Source: Candidatus Firestoneibacteriota bacterium (GTDB lineage: Bacteria; Oederibacteriota; JAAXVQ01). From it: 17,075 nt of DNA. Position numbers and translations under genes: made by a program. Position 1 is the stretch's first letter. The number at the start of each line of letters is the position of its first letter. Below are positions 1-7,149 of the stretch, one piece after another. The notes under the pieces were generated by a model, which did no database searches, was not told the DNA's origin, and saw only the letters and a list, made by a program, of their open reading frames with translations. The stretch covers positions 1-17,075 of the forward strand of contig JAAXVQ010000003.1 in the NCBI GenBank assembly GCA_013335425.1. Reading direction: 5' to 3'.

Positions 1-1326
1 GTCCAGGGTCTCGCCGCCCAAGCTGGCGAACAATTCCGCGGCGGTGGTGGCCTTCTTGGAGGCTTCCACGGGCGGGAAATAGCTCTCCACCACGGCGAGA
101 ATCTTCTCCGCCGTTTTGGGGCCCACACCCGGGATCTCCTTCAATTGCTCCAAGGTCACACCCTTGAGGGAGACCAAGTCCGCATAACCCGCGGCCTTCA
201 ATTTTTCCACATTCTTGGCGCCCAAGCTTTCAATGTCGTCCAAGGCCGGTGCCGACTTCAAGAACGCTTCCTCGGCTTTGCGGCGCAGTTCTTCCTTGCG
301 CTGGCTGTCGCTCAAAATATCGATACGCCGGCCGGTCAGCTTGGCCGCCAGACGGACGTTTTGCCCGTTCTTGCCGATGGCCAGGGAAAGCTGATCGTCG
401 GGCACCACCACCGTGGCCTGATCGCTGGTCGAAGACATTTCCACTTTCAGCACCTTGGCAGGCTGCAACGCGGCCTCCAAAAGGGTGGCGGTGTTTTCCG
501 AGAACAGGATAATGTCGATTTTTTCACCGCGGATCTCGCGGACAATGGCTTGGACACGCGCGCCCTTGATGCCCACACAGGCGCCGACCGGGTCCACGTT
601 TTTGTCCTTGGACGTCACGGCGATCTTGGAGCGCGAGCCGGCTTCCCGGGCCACGGTTTTGATCTCCACCGTCCCGTCGGCAATTTCCGGAACTTCAGTC
701 TCAAACAGGCGTTTGATCAAATTCGGGTGCGAACGCGAGACGATGACCTGCGGCGTGCGGCTGGTTTTGCGCACATCCACGATGAGCACCTTCACCCGGT
801 CGCCGTTTTGGTAAAACTCGCGGGGAATCTGCTCGCGGGCCGGCAAAATCGCCTCCGTGTCCCCCAAATCCAGGATCACATTGCGCTGCTCAATGCGCAG
901 CACCACGCCGTTGACGGTCTCACCTTGGCGGCGCAGAAATTCCTCGTAAATAGCGTTGCGTTCCGATTCCCGCACGCGCTGAACCACCACCTGCTTGGCG
1001 GTTTGCGCGGCAATGCGCCCGAATTCCGAGGGCGCAATCGATATTTCGATTTCCTCGCCCACGGCCACGTCGGCGCGCAGGCGGCGGGCTTCTTCCACAG
1101 AAACTTCCCGCCAGGGTTCCTTAACCTCGGAAACCACGGATTTCTTGACCAGGGCCACCAAATCGCCGGTTTCGCTGTTGAAAACCACCCGGATATCCTG
1201 GGCCGCACCGTTGCTTTTACGCGAAGCCGAAATCAAAGCCGCCCGAATGGCCTCCAACAAGACTTCCTTGTCGACCTTGCGGGAGCGCTCGATTTGGCGG
1301 ATCATTTCTATAAGGGGCAAATTCAT
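1..1326 (-). CDS. nusA: Transcription termination/antitermination factor NusA (3' part cut by window edge)
   Basis: NusA binds RNA polymerase and nascent RNA and modulates pausing, termination and antitermination in the cytoplasm. The frame is open for 442 codons from the ATG at 1326 to the window edge, so the C-terminus is missing. Visible in order: an N-terminal RNAP-binding domain (about residues 1-125), an S1 domain (about 136-200, with VILDLGDTEAILP), KH1 (about 243-272, VGACVGIKGARVQ), KH2 (about 305-335, LAIGKNGQNVRLAAKL) and a helix-hairpin-helix segment (about 366-413, IPGVGPKTAEKIL). The start is fixed by AAGGAG six bases upstream and by the typical NusA N-terminus. It is the first gene of its transcript: no rimP lies upstream, only a 232-base gap to divergent murB. 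A promoter and a hairpin with a T-run precede it. The family call is secure. Confidence 0.97.
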   Translation of the reverse strand, partial: MNLPLIEMIRQIERSRKVDKEVLLEAIRAALISASRKSNGAAQDIRVVFNSETGDLVALVKKSVVSEVKEPWREVSVEEARRLRADVAVGEEIEISIAPSEFGRIAAQTAKQVVVQRVRESERNAIYEEFLRRQGETVNGVVLRIEQRNVILDLGDTEAILPAREQIPREFYQNGDRVKVLIVDVRKTSRTPQVIVSRSHPNLIKRLFETEVPEIADGTVEIKTVAREAGSRSKIAVTSKDKNVDPVGACVGIKGARVQAIVREIRGEKIDIILFSENTATLLEAALQPAKVLKVEMSSTSDQATVVVPDDQLSLAIGKNGQNVRLAAKLTGRRIDILSDSQRKEELRRKAEEAFLKSAPALDDIESLGAKNVEKLKAAGYADLVSLKGVTLEQLKEIPGVGPKTAEKILAVVESYFPPVEASKKATTAAELFASLGGETLD

Positions 1327-1367
1327 GTGTTTCTCCTTGCGTTGGCATGCTTTTCCCTGAAAATAAA

Positions 1368-1395
1368 AAGAGTGGGCAAAAAGCTCCCCACTCTT
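1368..1395 (-). terminator. Leader hairpin with U-run ahead of nusA (likely attenuator)
   Basis: Read on the minus strand, AAGAGTGGG and CCCACTCTT form a 9-bp stem with a loop of about ten bases, followed at once by TTTATTTTC, which with the end of the stem gives a run of five T. It lies between the predicted promoter and the nusA start codon, so most transcripts would have to read through it. NusA-dependent attenuation of nusA operons is known in other bacteria; that it happens here is inference. Confidence 0.7.
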
Positions 1396-1422
1396 CAAAG
1401 GGTATTAGGGTGAAGCAACTTT

Positions 1423-1451
1423 AGCATAGACCCCGTAAAAGGGGCAAGCAA
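1423..1451 (-). promoter_or_regulatory. Sigma70-type promoter for nusA
   Basis: On the minus strand there is a -35 element TTGCTT (1451-1446), a 17-base spacer and a -10 element TATGCT (1428-1423). Transcription would start near 1416 and give a leader of about 90 bases that contains the attenuator-like hairpin. The spacer holds the small inverted repeat CCCC-N6-GGGG (1431-1444), which could be an operator. Confidence 0.6.
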
Positions 1452-1469
1452 AAAAACGGTGAAAAAGCA

Positions 1470-1498
1470 TTGCAATTATGACCGGTTTTGACTAAGCT
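1470..1498 (+). promoter_or_regulatory. Possible promoter for murB
   Basis: TTGCAA (1470-1475), a 17-base spacer and TAAGCT (1493-1498) give a weak sigma70-like match, about 60 bases upstream of the murB start. The -10 element matches poorly. It is back to back with the nusA promoter, in the divergent intergenic region. Confidence 0.3.
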
Positions 1499-1558
1499 TT
1501 GGCATGCTTCCTCACGCTGCCGGGCAACCGGCCGAAAAAACCGCCTGACAGGTAACGC

Positions 1559-2473
1559 ATGACCTTGGACCCGAACGCCCTTGCCGAACAATTGACCCGC
1601 GCCGCCCAAACCCCGGTGGTGGAAAACCATCCGCTCTCAGGAGAATGCTCTTTCCGCCTGGGGGGGCGCGCCCGCTATTTCTGCACCCCCGAAACCCCGG
1701 AGGCCCTGCGCGCCGTCTGGCTCAAAGCCCGGGAACTCGCGCTGCCGGTTTTCATCCTGGGCGGCGGGTCCAACGTCCTGTTTAAAGACGAGGGTTTTGC
1801 CGGTGTGGTGATTGCCACCAAAAACCTGCGGCAAATCACCGCCACACCCGCGGGCGCGATCCGGGCTTATGCCGGGGCCCGCAACGCGGACATGACGGCC
1901 CTCACGCTGGACCGGGGATTGACGGGTTTTGAATGGGCTTCAGGACTGCCCGGGTCCGTAGGGGGCGGCGTTTACATGAACGCCCGCTGCTACGGACATT
2001 CGTTTTCCGACATCGTTACCTCGGTAAGGGTGTTTACCCTCGAGGGCCAATGGCTGACCCTCTCGGCCCCGGAATGCCGGTTTGCCTATAAAGACTCGGT
2101 TTTCCAACACGAACACTTCATTATTGTAGAAGTGGAACTGGCCCTCGCCCCCGGCGAACCGGCAGCCATCCGCACCCGCAGCGAACACACCCTGGCCGAC
2201 CGGCAAAAACGTGGGCAATTTGAGTTTCCGTCCGCCGGCTGCGTGTTTAAAAACGCGATGGCCATCAACCAACCGGCCGGAAAACTGATTGAGGACTGCG
2301 GTTTGAAAGGACTTGTGAAAGGCGGCGCTCAGGTTTATGAAAAACACGCCAACTTCATTATTAATAGCGGAACCGCCACCACCCAAGACGTCACGGACCT
2401 AATCGGAATCATTAAAACCCGGGTACGGGAAAAACATCATTTCGAACTTGAGGAAGAAATCAAAATCGTTTGA
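1559..2473 (+). CDS. murB: UDP-N-acetylenolpyruvoylglucosamine reductase MurB
   Basis: MurB is the cytoplasmic FAD enzyme that reduces UDP-GlcNAc-enolpyruvate to UDP-MurNAc with NADPH, an early step in peptidoglycan precursor synthesis. The 304-residue protein has the FAD-binding motifs LGGGSNVLF (from residue 67) and ASGLPGSVGGGVYMNA (about 128-143), the FAYKDSVF motif and SAGCVFKN near residue 228. The size and motifs fit the shorter type II form. The proton-donor position, Ser in E. coli, is Cys228 here, and the Arg of the usual YR-D-S motif is Lys. The likely catalytic Glu is in EEIKIV at the extreme C-terminus. The start has AGG seven bases upstream and the usual N-terminal length. It stands alone, away from any division/cell-wall cluster, divergent from nusA and convergent with the flavoprotein gene. 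Confidence 0.96.
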   Translation: MTLDPNALAEQLTRAAQTPVVENHPLSGECSFRLGGRARYFCTPETPEALRAVWLKARELALPVFILGGGSNVLFKDEGFAGVVIATKNLRQITATPAGAIRAYAGARNADMTALTLDRGLTGFEWASGLPGSVGGGVYMNARCYGHSFSDIVTSVRVFTLEGQWLTLSAPECRFAYKDSVFQHEHFIIVEVELALAPGEPAAIRTRSEHTLADRQKRGQFEFPSAGCVFKNAMAINQPAGKLIEDCGLKGLVKGGAQVYEKHANFIINSGTATTQDVTDLIGIIKTRVREKHHFELEEEIKIV

Positions 2474-2480
2474 ATGTCGT

Positions 2481-2503
2481 AGGGGCGTATGGCCATTCGC
2501 CCC
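2481..2503. repeat. Intergenic palindrome AGGGGC-N12-GCCCC, copy 1
   Basis: Arms GGGGCG (2482-2487) and CGCCCC (2498-2503) sit between the convergent ends of murB and the flavoprotein gene. There is no T-run on either strand, so it is not a standard terminator, although it may act as one or stabilise 3' ends. A second palindrome of exactly the same layout and length lies at 3131-3153. Similar GGGGC...GCCCC palindromes are, from general experience, dispersed in many bacterial genomes. Confidence 0.55.
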
Positions 2504-2508
2504 ATCAA

Positions 2509-3084
2509 TCACGCCTTTACTTTTTTCAGCAACCACGCCATGTTCTCGCCCAGCACCTGCATGGTGCGCATGCCCTCTTCGTCCTTTTCCACGGCCCCGG
2601 ACTCCCGGCCGATACCGATATTCCAATAACTGGACCCGGGAATGATCATCTGCCCGATGGTGAAAAAATGGTTCAAACTGTCCCAGGCGTGTATGGCGCC
2701 CCCGCGCCGGACCGCGACCACGGCCGCGCCCACCTTGCGCCGCAGGCAAGAGTCGTTGCTGCGCGACACCATGCCCGCCCGGTCGACCAGTGCCTTCATC
2801 TCCGAGGTGATGTCCGAGAAATAAACCGGCGAGCCCAAAAGAATACCGTCGGCCGCCGCCATCTTGGCCACGCACTCATTGAGCACGTCGTTGGCCAGCA
2901 CGCATTTCAAGTCCTTGGTCTTGCCGCAGGTGCCGCACCCCGTGCAGCCGCGCAGGGTCTTCCCCGCCAATTGCACCAGCTCGGTTTCCACCCCCGCTTT
3001 TTCCAGCTCCGCAAACACGGCCCGGATTAAAATCGCCGTATTCCCGTCCTTGCGCGCACTGCCGTTGAACGCCACAACCTTCAT
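2509..3084 (-). CDS. Iron-sulfur flavoprotein / NADPH-dependent FMN reductase family
   Basis: This 191-residue flavodoxin-fold protein begins with the FMN phosphate loop [10 protein letters not shown] (residues 7-16). Cys47, Cys50, Cys53 and Cys61 (C-x2-C-x2-C-x7-C) match the compact cluster-binding motif of Isf-type iron-sulfur flavoproteins, which carry FMN plus a 4Fe-4S cluster and shuttle electrons in redox or oxidative-stress metabolism. [19 protein letters not shown] is the usual second flavin-binding segment. No signal peptide or membrane segment is seen. The start has GGAG nine bases upstream. The gene lies 76 bases downstream of polC on the same strand and converges on murB, with an AGGGGC-N12-GCCCC palindrome on each side. 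The electron donor and target cannot be told from the sequence; a plain NAD(P)H quinone/FMN reductase is the alternative. Confidence 0.87.
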   Translation of the reverse strand: MKVVAFNGSARKDGNTAILIRAVFAELEKAGVETELVQLAGKTLRGCTGCGTCGKTKDLKCVLANDVLNECVAKMAAADGILLGSPVYFSDITSEMKALVDRAGMVSRSNDSCLRRKVGAAVVAVRRGGAIHAWDSLNHFFTIGQMIIPGSSYWNIGIGRESGAVEKDEEGMRTMQVLGENMAWLLKKVKA

Positions 3085-3130
3085 AATGAATTCTCCTTAT
3101 TTAGGCGGAAATATTTATCGCGTTTTTGGC

Positions 3131-3153
3131 AGGGGCATGACCTGTCATGCCCC
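3131..3153. repeat. Intergenic palindrome AGGGGC-N12-GCCCC, copy 2
   Basis: The perfect arms GGGGCATGAC (3132-3141) and GTCATGCCCC (3144-3153) flank two bases, and an outer GGC/GCC pair (3128-3130 and 3154-3156) extends the stem around a bulged A. It lies between the polC stop and the start of the flavoprotein gene. In the polC direction it is followed by an A-rich stretch and not by T, so a canonical Rho-independent terminator is unlikely. Confidence 0.6.
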
Positions 3154-3160
3154 GCCAGTA

Positions 3161-6100
3161 TTAAAATAATGTAGTCTGGTCGGTTTTGGGCAGGACGCCC
3201 AGGCAGCCGTGCTGCGCTAAAATTTCAATTACGTTTTTGTTCGCACCGGTACGGCGGGACAAATCTTCTTGGGAACGGAACGGACGCCCCGGGCGTTCGG
3301 CCACAATGCGGTCCGCGCAGGTGGCGCCTAAGCCTGCCAGGGCGCACAAGGGCGGCAATAGCTCGCTGGGGCCCGTAAGCGTGAACAACCGTGCGTCGGA
3401 TTCCATGAGTGCGACCGGGCGGAAACGGATGCCGCGCGCCAGGGCTTCGCGCACCACTTCCAACACCACCACCTCGTCTTTTTCCTTGGCCGTCAAGTCC
3501 TGCCGGGCTTTGAGTTCCGACAAGTGCGCCACCACGGCCTGACGCCCGCGGACCACCAAGTCCGCGTCGAACGCTTCGGCGTTGAGCGTGAAGTAGTTGG
3601 TGTAAAACGCCGCGGGGTGATGCACCTTGAAGTAGGCGATGCGGAAAGCCATGATGCAGTAGGCCACGGCGTGCGCCTTGGGAAACATGTATTTGATTTT
3701 TTTGCAGGACTCGATGTACCACTCGGGCACCTGGGATTTTTTCATTTCCGCTTCCTGGTCCTCGGCCACGCCCTTGCCCTTGCGCACGTTTTCCATGATT
3801 TTAAAGGAGAGTGCCGGTTCCATGGATTTGGAAATCAAATAATTCATGATGTCGTCGCGCGCGGAAATGACCGACGAAAGGGTCGCGGTTTTGTTGCTGA
3901 TCAAATCCGCGGCATTGTTGAGCCACACGTCCGTGCCGTGGGAAAGGCCCGAAATGCGCACCAGTTCCGAAAACCGGGTCGGCTTGGTGGCTTCCAGCAT
4001 CTGGCGCACAAACTCGGTGCCGAACTCGGGGATGCCCAGCGTGCCCAAACCCGTGCCGATGTCCGCGGCCGTAATGCCCAAAGTTTCCACGCTCGAAAAT
4101 ATCTTCAGCGTCTCGGGGTCGTCCAGGGGAAGCGAGCGCACGTCCAAGCCCGTCAAGTCCCCCAAACGGCGCAACGAAGTGGGGTCGTCGTGCCCCAGGA
4201 TGTCGAGTTTCACCAGCGAGTCGTGGATGGCGTGGTAGTCAAAATGCGTGGTAATGATGTCGCTGGTCTTGTCATCGGCCGGATGCTGGATCGGGGTGAA
4301 ATCGTAAACATCCAGATCCTCGGGTACGATCATGATGCCGCCGGGGTGCTGCCCGGTGGTTTTTTTCACACCCGAACAGCCGCGCGTCAAGCGGTTGATC
4401 TCAGCCTCGCGCAGCACCAGCTTGTGCTCTTCCAAATACTTTTTCACGAAGCCGTAGGCAATGCGCTCGGCCACGGTGGAAATGGTCCCGGCCTTGAAGA
4501 TGTGCTTGTTGTCAAAAAGTTCCTCCACGTACTTGTGCATGGTGGATTGGTAGTCGCCGGAAAAGTTCAAGTCAATGTCCGGCACCTTGTCGCCCTTGAA
4601 ACCCATGAAAACTTCGAAAGGAATGTCGAAGCCGTCTTTGGTCAACAGGGTCCGGCAAGTTGGGCACTCGCGGTCCGGCAAGTCCGCGCCAATGCGCCGG
4701 GCGGTGTCGATTTCAAAAAAGTGACAGGCCGGGCAGAGGTAATGCCCGGGCAGGGGGTTGACCTCGGTAATGCCCAGCATGGTGGCCGTAAGCGAGGAGC
4801 CCACGGACCCGCGCGACCCGACCAGATACCCGTCCTCCAAAGATTTTTTAACCAGTTTGCGCGCGATTAAAAACAGCGACGCATAATTGTTGCCGTTGAT
4901 GGCCTTGATCTCGCGATCCAGCCGGGTCACCACCGCCTCGGGCAGGGGTTCGCCGTACTGGGACTTGGCTTGCGCCTGAGCCATGGTCTGAAGTTCGCTC
5001 TCGGCGTTTTTCAATTTGGGCGGATGGAACGTGTTCTTCAAGGGCTGGATGGCGTCCACACTCTCGGCCACAGCCTGCGGGGCCGTGACGACCACTTCGC
5101 GGGCCGCGTCTTCGCCCAGGTAAGCGAACTCCGCCAACATCTCGTCCGTGGTTTTCAAATAAAGCGGCGCCTGCAGGGCCGCGTCCTCGTAACCCATGCC
5201 GGATTGCAAAATAGAGCGGAACACCTCGTCCCCGGGTTCCAAAAAGTGCACGTCCCCGGTGGCCACAACGGGTTTGCCCAACCGGCGCCCCAGCGCATAA
5301 ATGCGTTGGTTCATGCCCAAGAGTTCTTCCTCGCTTTTGAGCACTCCCGAGCGCAGCAAAAACCCGTTGTTGCCGCGCGGCATGATCTCCAGGTAATCGT
5401 ACTTTTGGGCAATGCTTTCCATTTCCGCTTCCGTCGCGCCTTCGAGCATGCGCCGGAAAAGCTCCCCGTTTTCACAGGCTGTACCCAACAGCAGCCCTTC
5501 GCGGCATTCGGCCAACAGGCTCCGGGGAATGCGGGGGTTGCGGTAATAATGTTTCAGGTGCGCTTCCGAGACCATGCGGTACATGTTCTTAATGCCCGCG
5601 GGGCGGGCGATGAGAATGCTGATGTGATAGGGGCGCACGCTCTTGTCCTGCCCCCAGTTGTCCTCGACCAAATACCCTTCCATGCCGAAGAGCACTTTAA
5701 TTTTATGTTTGACCGCGGCGGCGGCCGCTTCGGGAAAGGCTTGCACCACGCCGTGGTCGGTGATGGCAATAGCCGGGTGCCCGAAGGCCGCGGCCTGGGC
5801 CACCAAGTTCTCCACGCTGGCGAGCGCGTCCATGGCGGAAATTTGCGTGTGCGCATGCAGTTCCACGCGTTTCTCCGCGGCCTGGTCTGTCCGTTTGGGC
5901 TTGTCCCCCAGGGAAATGTCCTTCATAAACAAAGTCAAATCCTGGGTGAACTTATCGAACTGGACCGTGCCGCGCAGGCGCGCATAGGACCCTTGCTTGA
6001 GTTCCGGGGGCAGGTGCTTGCCCGCGTCCACGAAAAAACGGGCGTTGATGGTACCGGTCTTGTCGTAGACGTCCATGAGCACCAACAACCGCCCGGTGCG

Positions 6101-6895
6101 CAGGGTCTTGCATTCGTAGGTGATTAATTCGCCTTCGATGACGACGTTGTCTTCTTCTTCGGTGATTTGAATGATGGGCTTCGGGGGCGAGGCCACTTTG
6201 CGTCCGTAGATGGGACGCCAAACGGCCCGGGGCGCGGCCGGGGAGCCTTCGCTTCCGCCGCCTGCGGGCGCTTCCTCATCGCTCTCGGCCTGCAGTTTCG
6301 CCAGTTCTTCGTGAATGCGCTGCTGGTAGAGCGCTTCGCGTTTCTGCACTTCCTCGCCGCAATCGCCGATCTCCAGGCGCACGCTGACCTCCCCGCCAAC
6401 GCGCTCGGTCAACAGACGGCTCAAAGTTTCCTCGCCTTGGCGCCGTTGCAGGGCGGCCAAGGACATTTCGTTGGGGACGCTGATGCGGATGCGGTTGCCG
6501 TCGCCGTTGCGGAAACGGGCGATGGAAAGATACGCCCCGGCCATGTTCACATCGCGCGAGAGCAAATCCACCACGTCGGACCAATGTTCGGTCAAATATT
6601 GAAAGGGACTGACCCGCCCCTCGGGGTAATGCACGTCCCAGGTTATATGAAAGTTCGGAGGGCTCCCCAGCGCCTTGGTCACTTCCGCGCGCACGCTCTC
6701 GAGGCCCGCCTTGGACAACAACTCGCCCGAGAACAGGTCGATGGTAACGCTCCCGTTGCCCGGAGAAACCAGGATCGCCTGGGGTTGGGCGTTGAGCAGC
6801 GTTTTTTTCGCGTCGTCGGGGATTTCCAGGGCTTCGATTAGAGACCGCAACCGGGGGGTGAACCCTTCGGGTTTGACACTGACGTCCGGGCGCAT
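3161..6895 (-). CDS. polC: PolC-type DNA polymerase III alpha subunit without the inserted exonuclease domain
   Basis: This is a replicative DNA polymerase of the C family, PolC branch, 1244 residues. Order: an N-terminal region (1-230); an OB fold (about 248-335); a PHP domain starting at about 345 with H347-A-H349, ITDHG and ATGDVH (about 545); the palm with VGSRGSVGSS (about 690); a four-Cys zinc site (CPAC...CPTC, about 720-745); catalytic Asp773 and Asp775 in PDIDLNF and probably Asp898 in LDILGHDD; a fingers segment YMFPKAHA; and the C-terminal clamp-binding peptide QTTLF. Bacillus PolC is about 1437 residues and has a DEDD 3'-5' exonuclease inserted in PHP after the GMEA-type motif. 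Here GMEGYLVED runs through a short linker into PYHISIL, so the insert is absent, which explains the roughly 190-residue difference. ATG at 6895 was chosen over TTG at 6907 because GGAG stands six bases before it. It has its own strong promoter. Confidence 0.96.
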   Translation of the reverse strand: MRPDVSVKPEGFTPRLRSLIEALEIPDDAKKTLLNAQPQAILVSPGNGSVTIDLFSGELLSKAGLESVRAEVTKALGSPPNFHITWDVHYPEGRVSPFQYLTEHWSDVVDLLSRDVNMAGAYLSIARFRNGDGNRIRISVPNEMSLAALQRRQGEETLSRLLTERVGGEVSVRLEIGDCGEEVQKREALYQQRIHEELAKLQAESDEEAPAGGGSEGSPAAPRAVWRPIYGRKVASPPKPIIQITEEEDNVVIEGELITYECKTLRTGRLLVLMDVYDKTGTINARFFVDAGKHLPPELKQGSYARLRGTVQFDKFTQDLTLFMKDISLGDKPKRTDQAAEKRVELHAHTQISAMDALASVENLVAQAAAFGHPAIAITDHGVVQAFPEAAAAAVKHKIKVLFGMEGYLVEDNWGQDKSVRPYHISILIARPAGIKNMYRMVSEAHLKHYYRNPRIPRSLLAECREGLLLGTACENGELFRRMLEGATEAEMESIAQKYDYLEIMPRGNNGFLLRSGVLKSEEELLGMNQRIYALGRRLGKPVVATGDVHFLEPGDEVFRSILQSGMGYEDAALQAPLYLKTTDEMLAEFAYLGEDAAREVVVTAPQAVAESVDAIQPLKNTFHPPKLKNAESELQTMAQAQAKSQYGEPLPEAVVTRLDREIKAINGNNYASLFLIARKLVKKSLEDGYLVGSRGSVGSSLTATMLGITEVNPLPGHYLCPACHFFEIDTARRIGADLPDRECPTCRTLLTKDGFDIPFEVFMGFKGDKVPDIDLNFSGDYQSTMHKYVEELFDNKHIFKAGTISTVAERIAYGFVKKYLEEHKLVLREAEINRLTRGCSGVKKTTGQHPGGIMIVPEDLDVYDFTPIQHPADDKTSDIITTHFDYHAIHDSLVKLDILGHDDPTSLRRLGDLTGLDVRSLPLDDPETLKIFSSVETLGITAADIGTGLGTLGIPEFGTEFVRQMLEATKPTRFSELVRISGLSHGTDVWLNNAADLISNKTATLSSVISARDDIMNYLISKSMEPALSFKIMENVRKGKGVAEDQEAEMKKSQVPEWYIESCKKIKYMFPKAHAVAYCIMAFRIAYFKVHHPAAFYTNYFTLNAEAFDADLVVRGRQAVVAHLSELKARQDLTAKEKDEVVVLEVVREALARGIRFRPVALMESDARLFTLTGPSELLPPLCALAGLGATCADRIVAERPGRPFRSQEDLSRRTGANKNVIEILAQHGCLGVLPKTDQTTLF

Positions 6896-6930
6896 AGCCG
6901 ACTCCAAGAACCAACAATTCCAACGAAGCG

Positions 6931-6960
6931 ATTATAATCTCACGATCTTTTGCACGTCAA
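6931..6960 (-). promoter_or_regulatory. Near-consensus sigma70 promoter for polC
   Basis: On the minus strand TTGACG (6960-6955), an 18-base spacer and a perfect TATAAT (6936-6931) precede polC. Transcription would start near 6924, giving a leader of about 30 bases. It is the best promoter match in the window. Confidence 0.75.
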
Positions 6961-7149
6961 GACCAAAGCCCAAAAGCCGGGAATCGCCAAGAAATATGGG
7001 GCGAAAAATTTTCGAAAAATACGCTCCGGCATCGTTGCGCCCACACCGTCGGGGTTCCGCCACTGCTTTTTTCGCTTTAGCGCCCCGGCCTTGCTTCCGT
7101 AACTAAAAATGTGCGATTGAAAAAGATCTTGAATCCCGGGAGGCAGGTT
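6961..7149. other. Intergenic region between divergent polC and the first receptor gene
   Basis: I see no gene here. It holds a short palindrome CGAAAAATTTTCG (7002-7014), a small CGCT/AGCG hairpin near 7070-7080 and no convincing sigma70 promoter for the rightward receptor gene. An in-frame GTG at 7111 would extend the receptor by 13 residues but has no ribosome-binding site and no counterpart in the paralogue. Confidence 0.4.

Noticed and set aside
145..1413. Long plus-strand reading frame of 422 codons opposite nusA
   Set aside because: The complementary strand encodes an intact NusA with S1, KH and helix-hairpin-helix motifs. The antisense product is His/Gly/Arg-rich, has no domain and arises from GC-rich codon usage.
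3524..6841. Plus-strand reading frames of 448, 385 and 224 codons opposite polC
   Set aside because: They mirror the polC codons, have low-complexity composition rich in His, Gly and Arg, lack ribosome-binding sites and show no recognisable motif.
6893..6907. TTG at 6907 as polC start
   Set aside because: The ATG at 6895 has GGAG six bases upstream, and the TTG has no ribosome-binding site; the four extra residues add nothing known.
7002..7110. Riboswitch or sigma54 promoter ahead of receptor 1
   Set aside because: I found no GG-N10-GC spacing and no recognised aptamer core; only short palindromes are visible.
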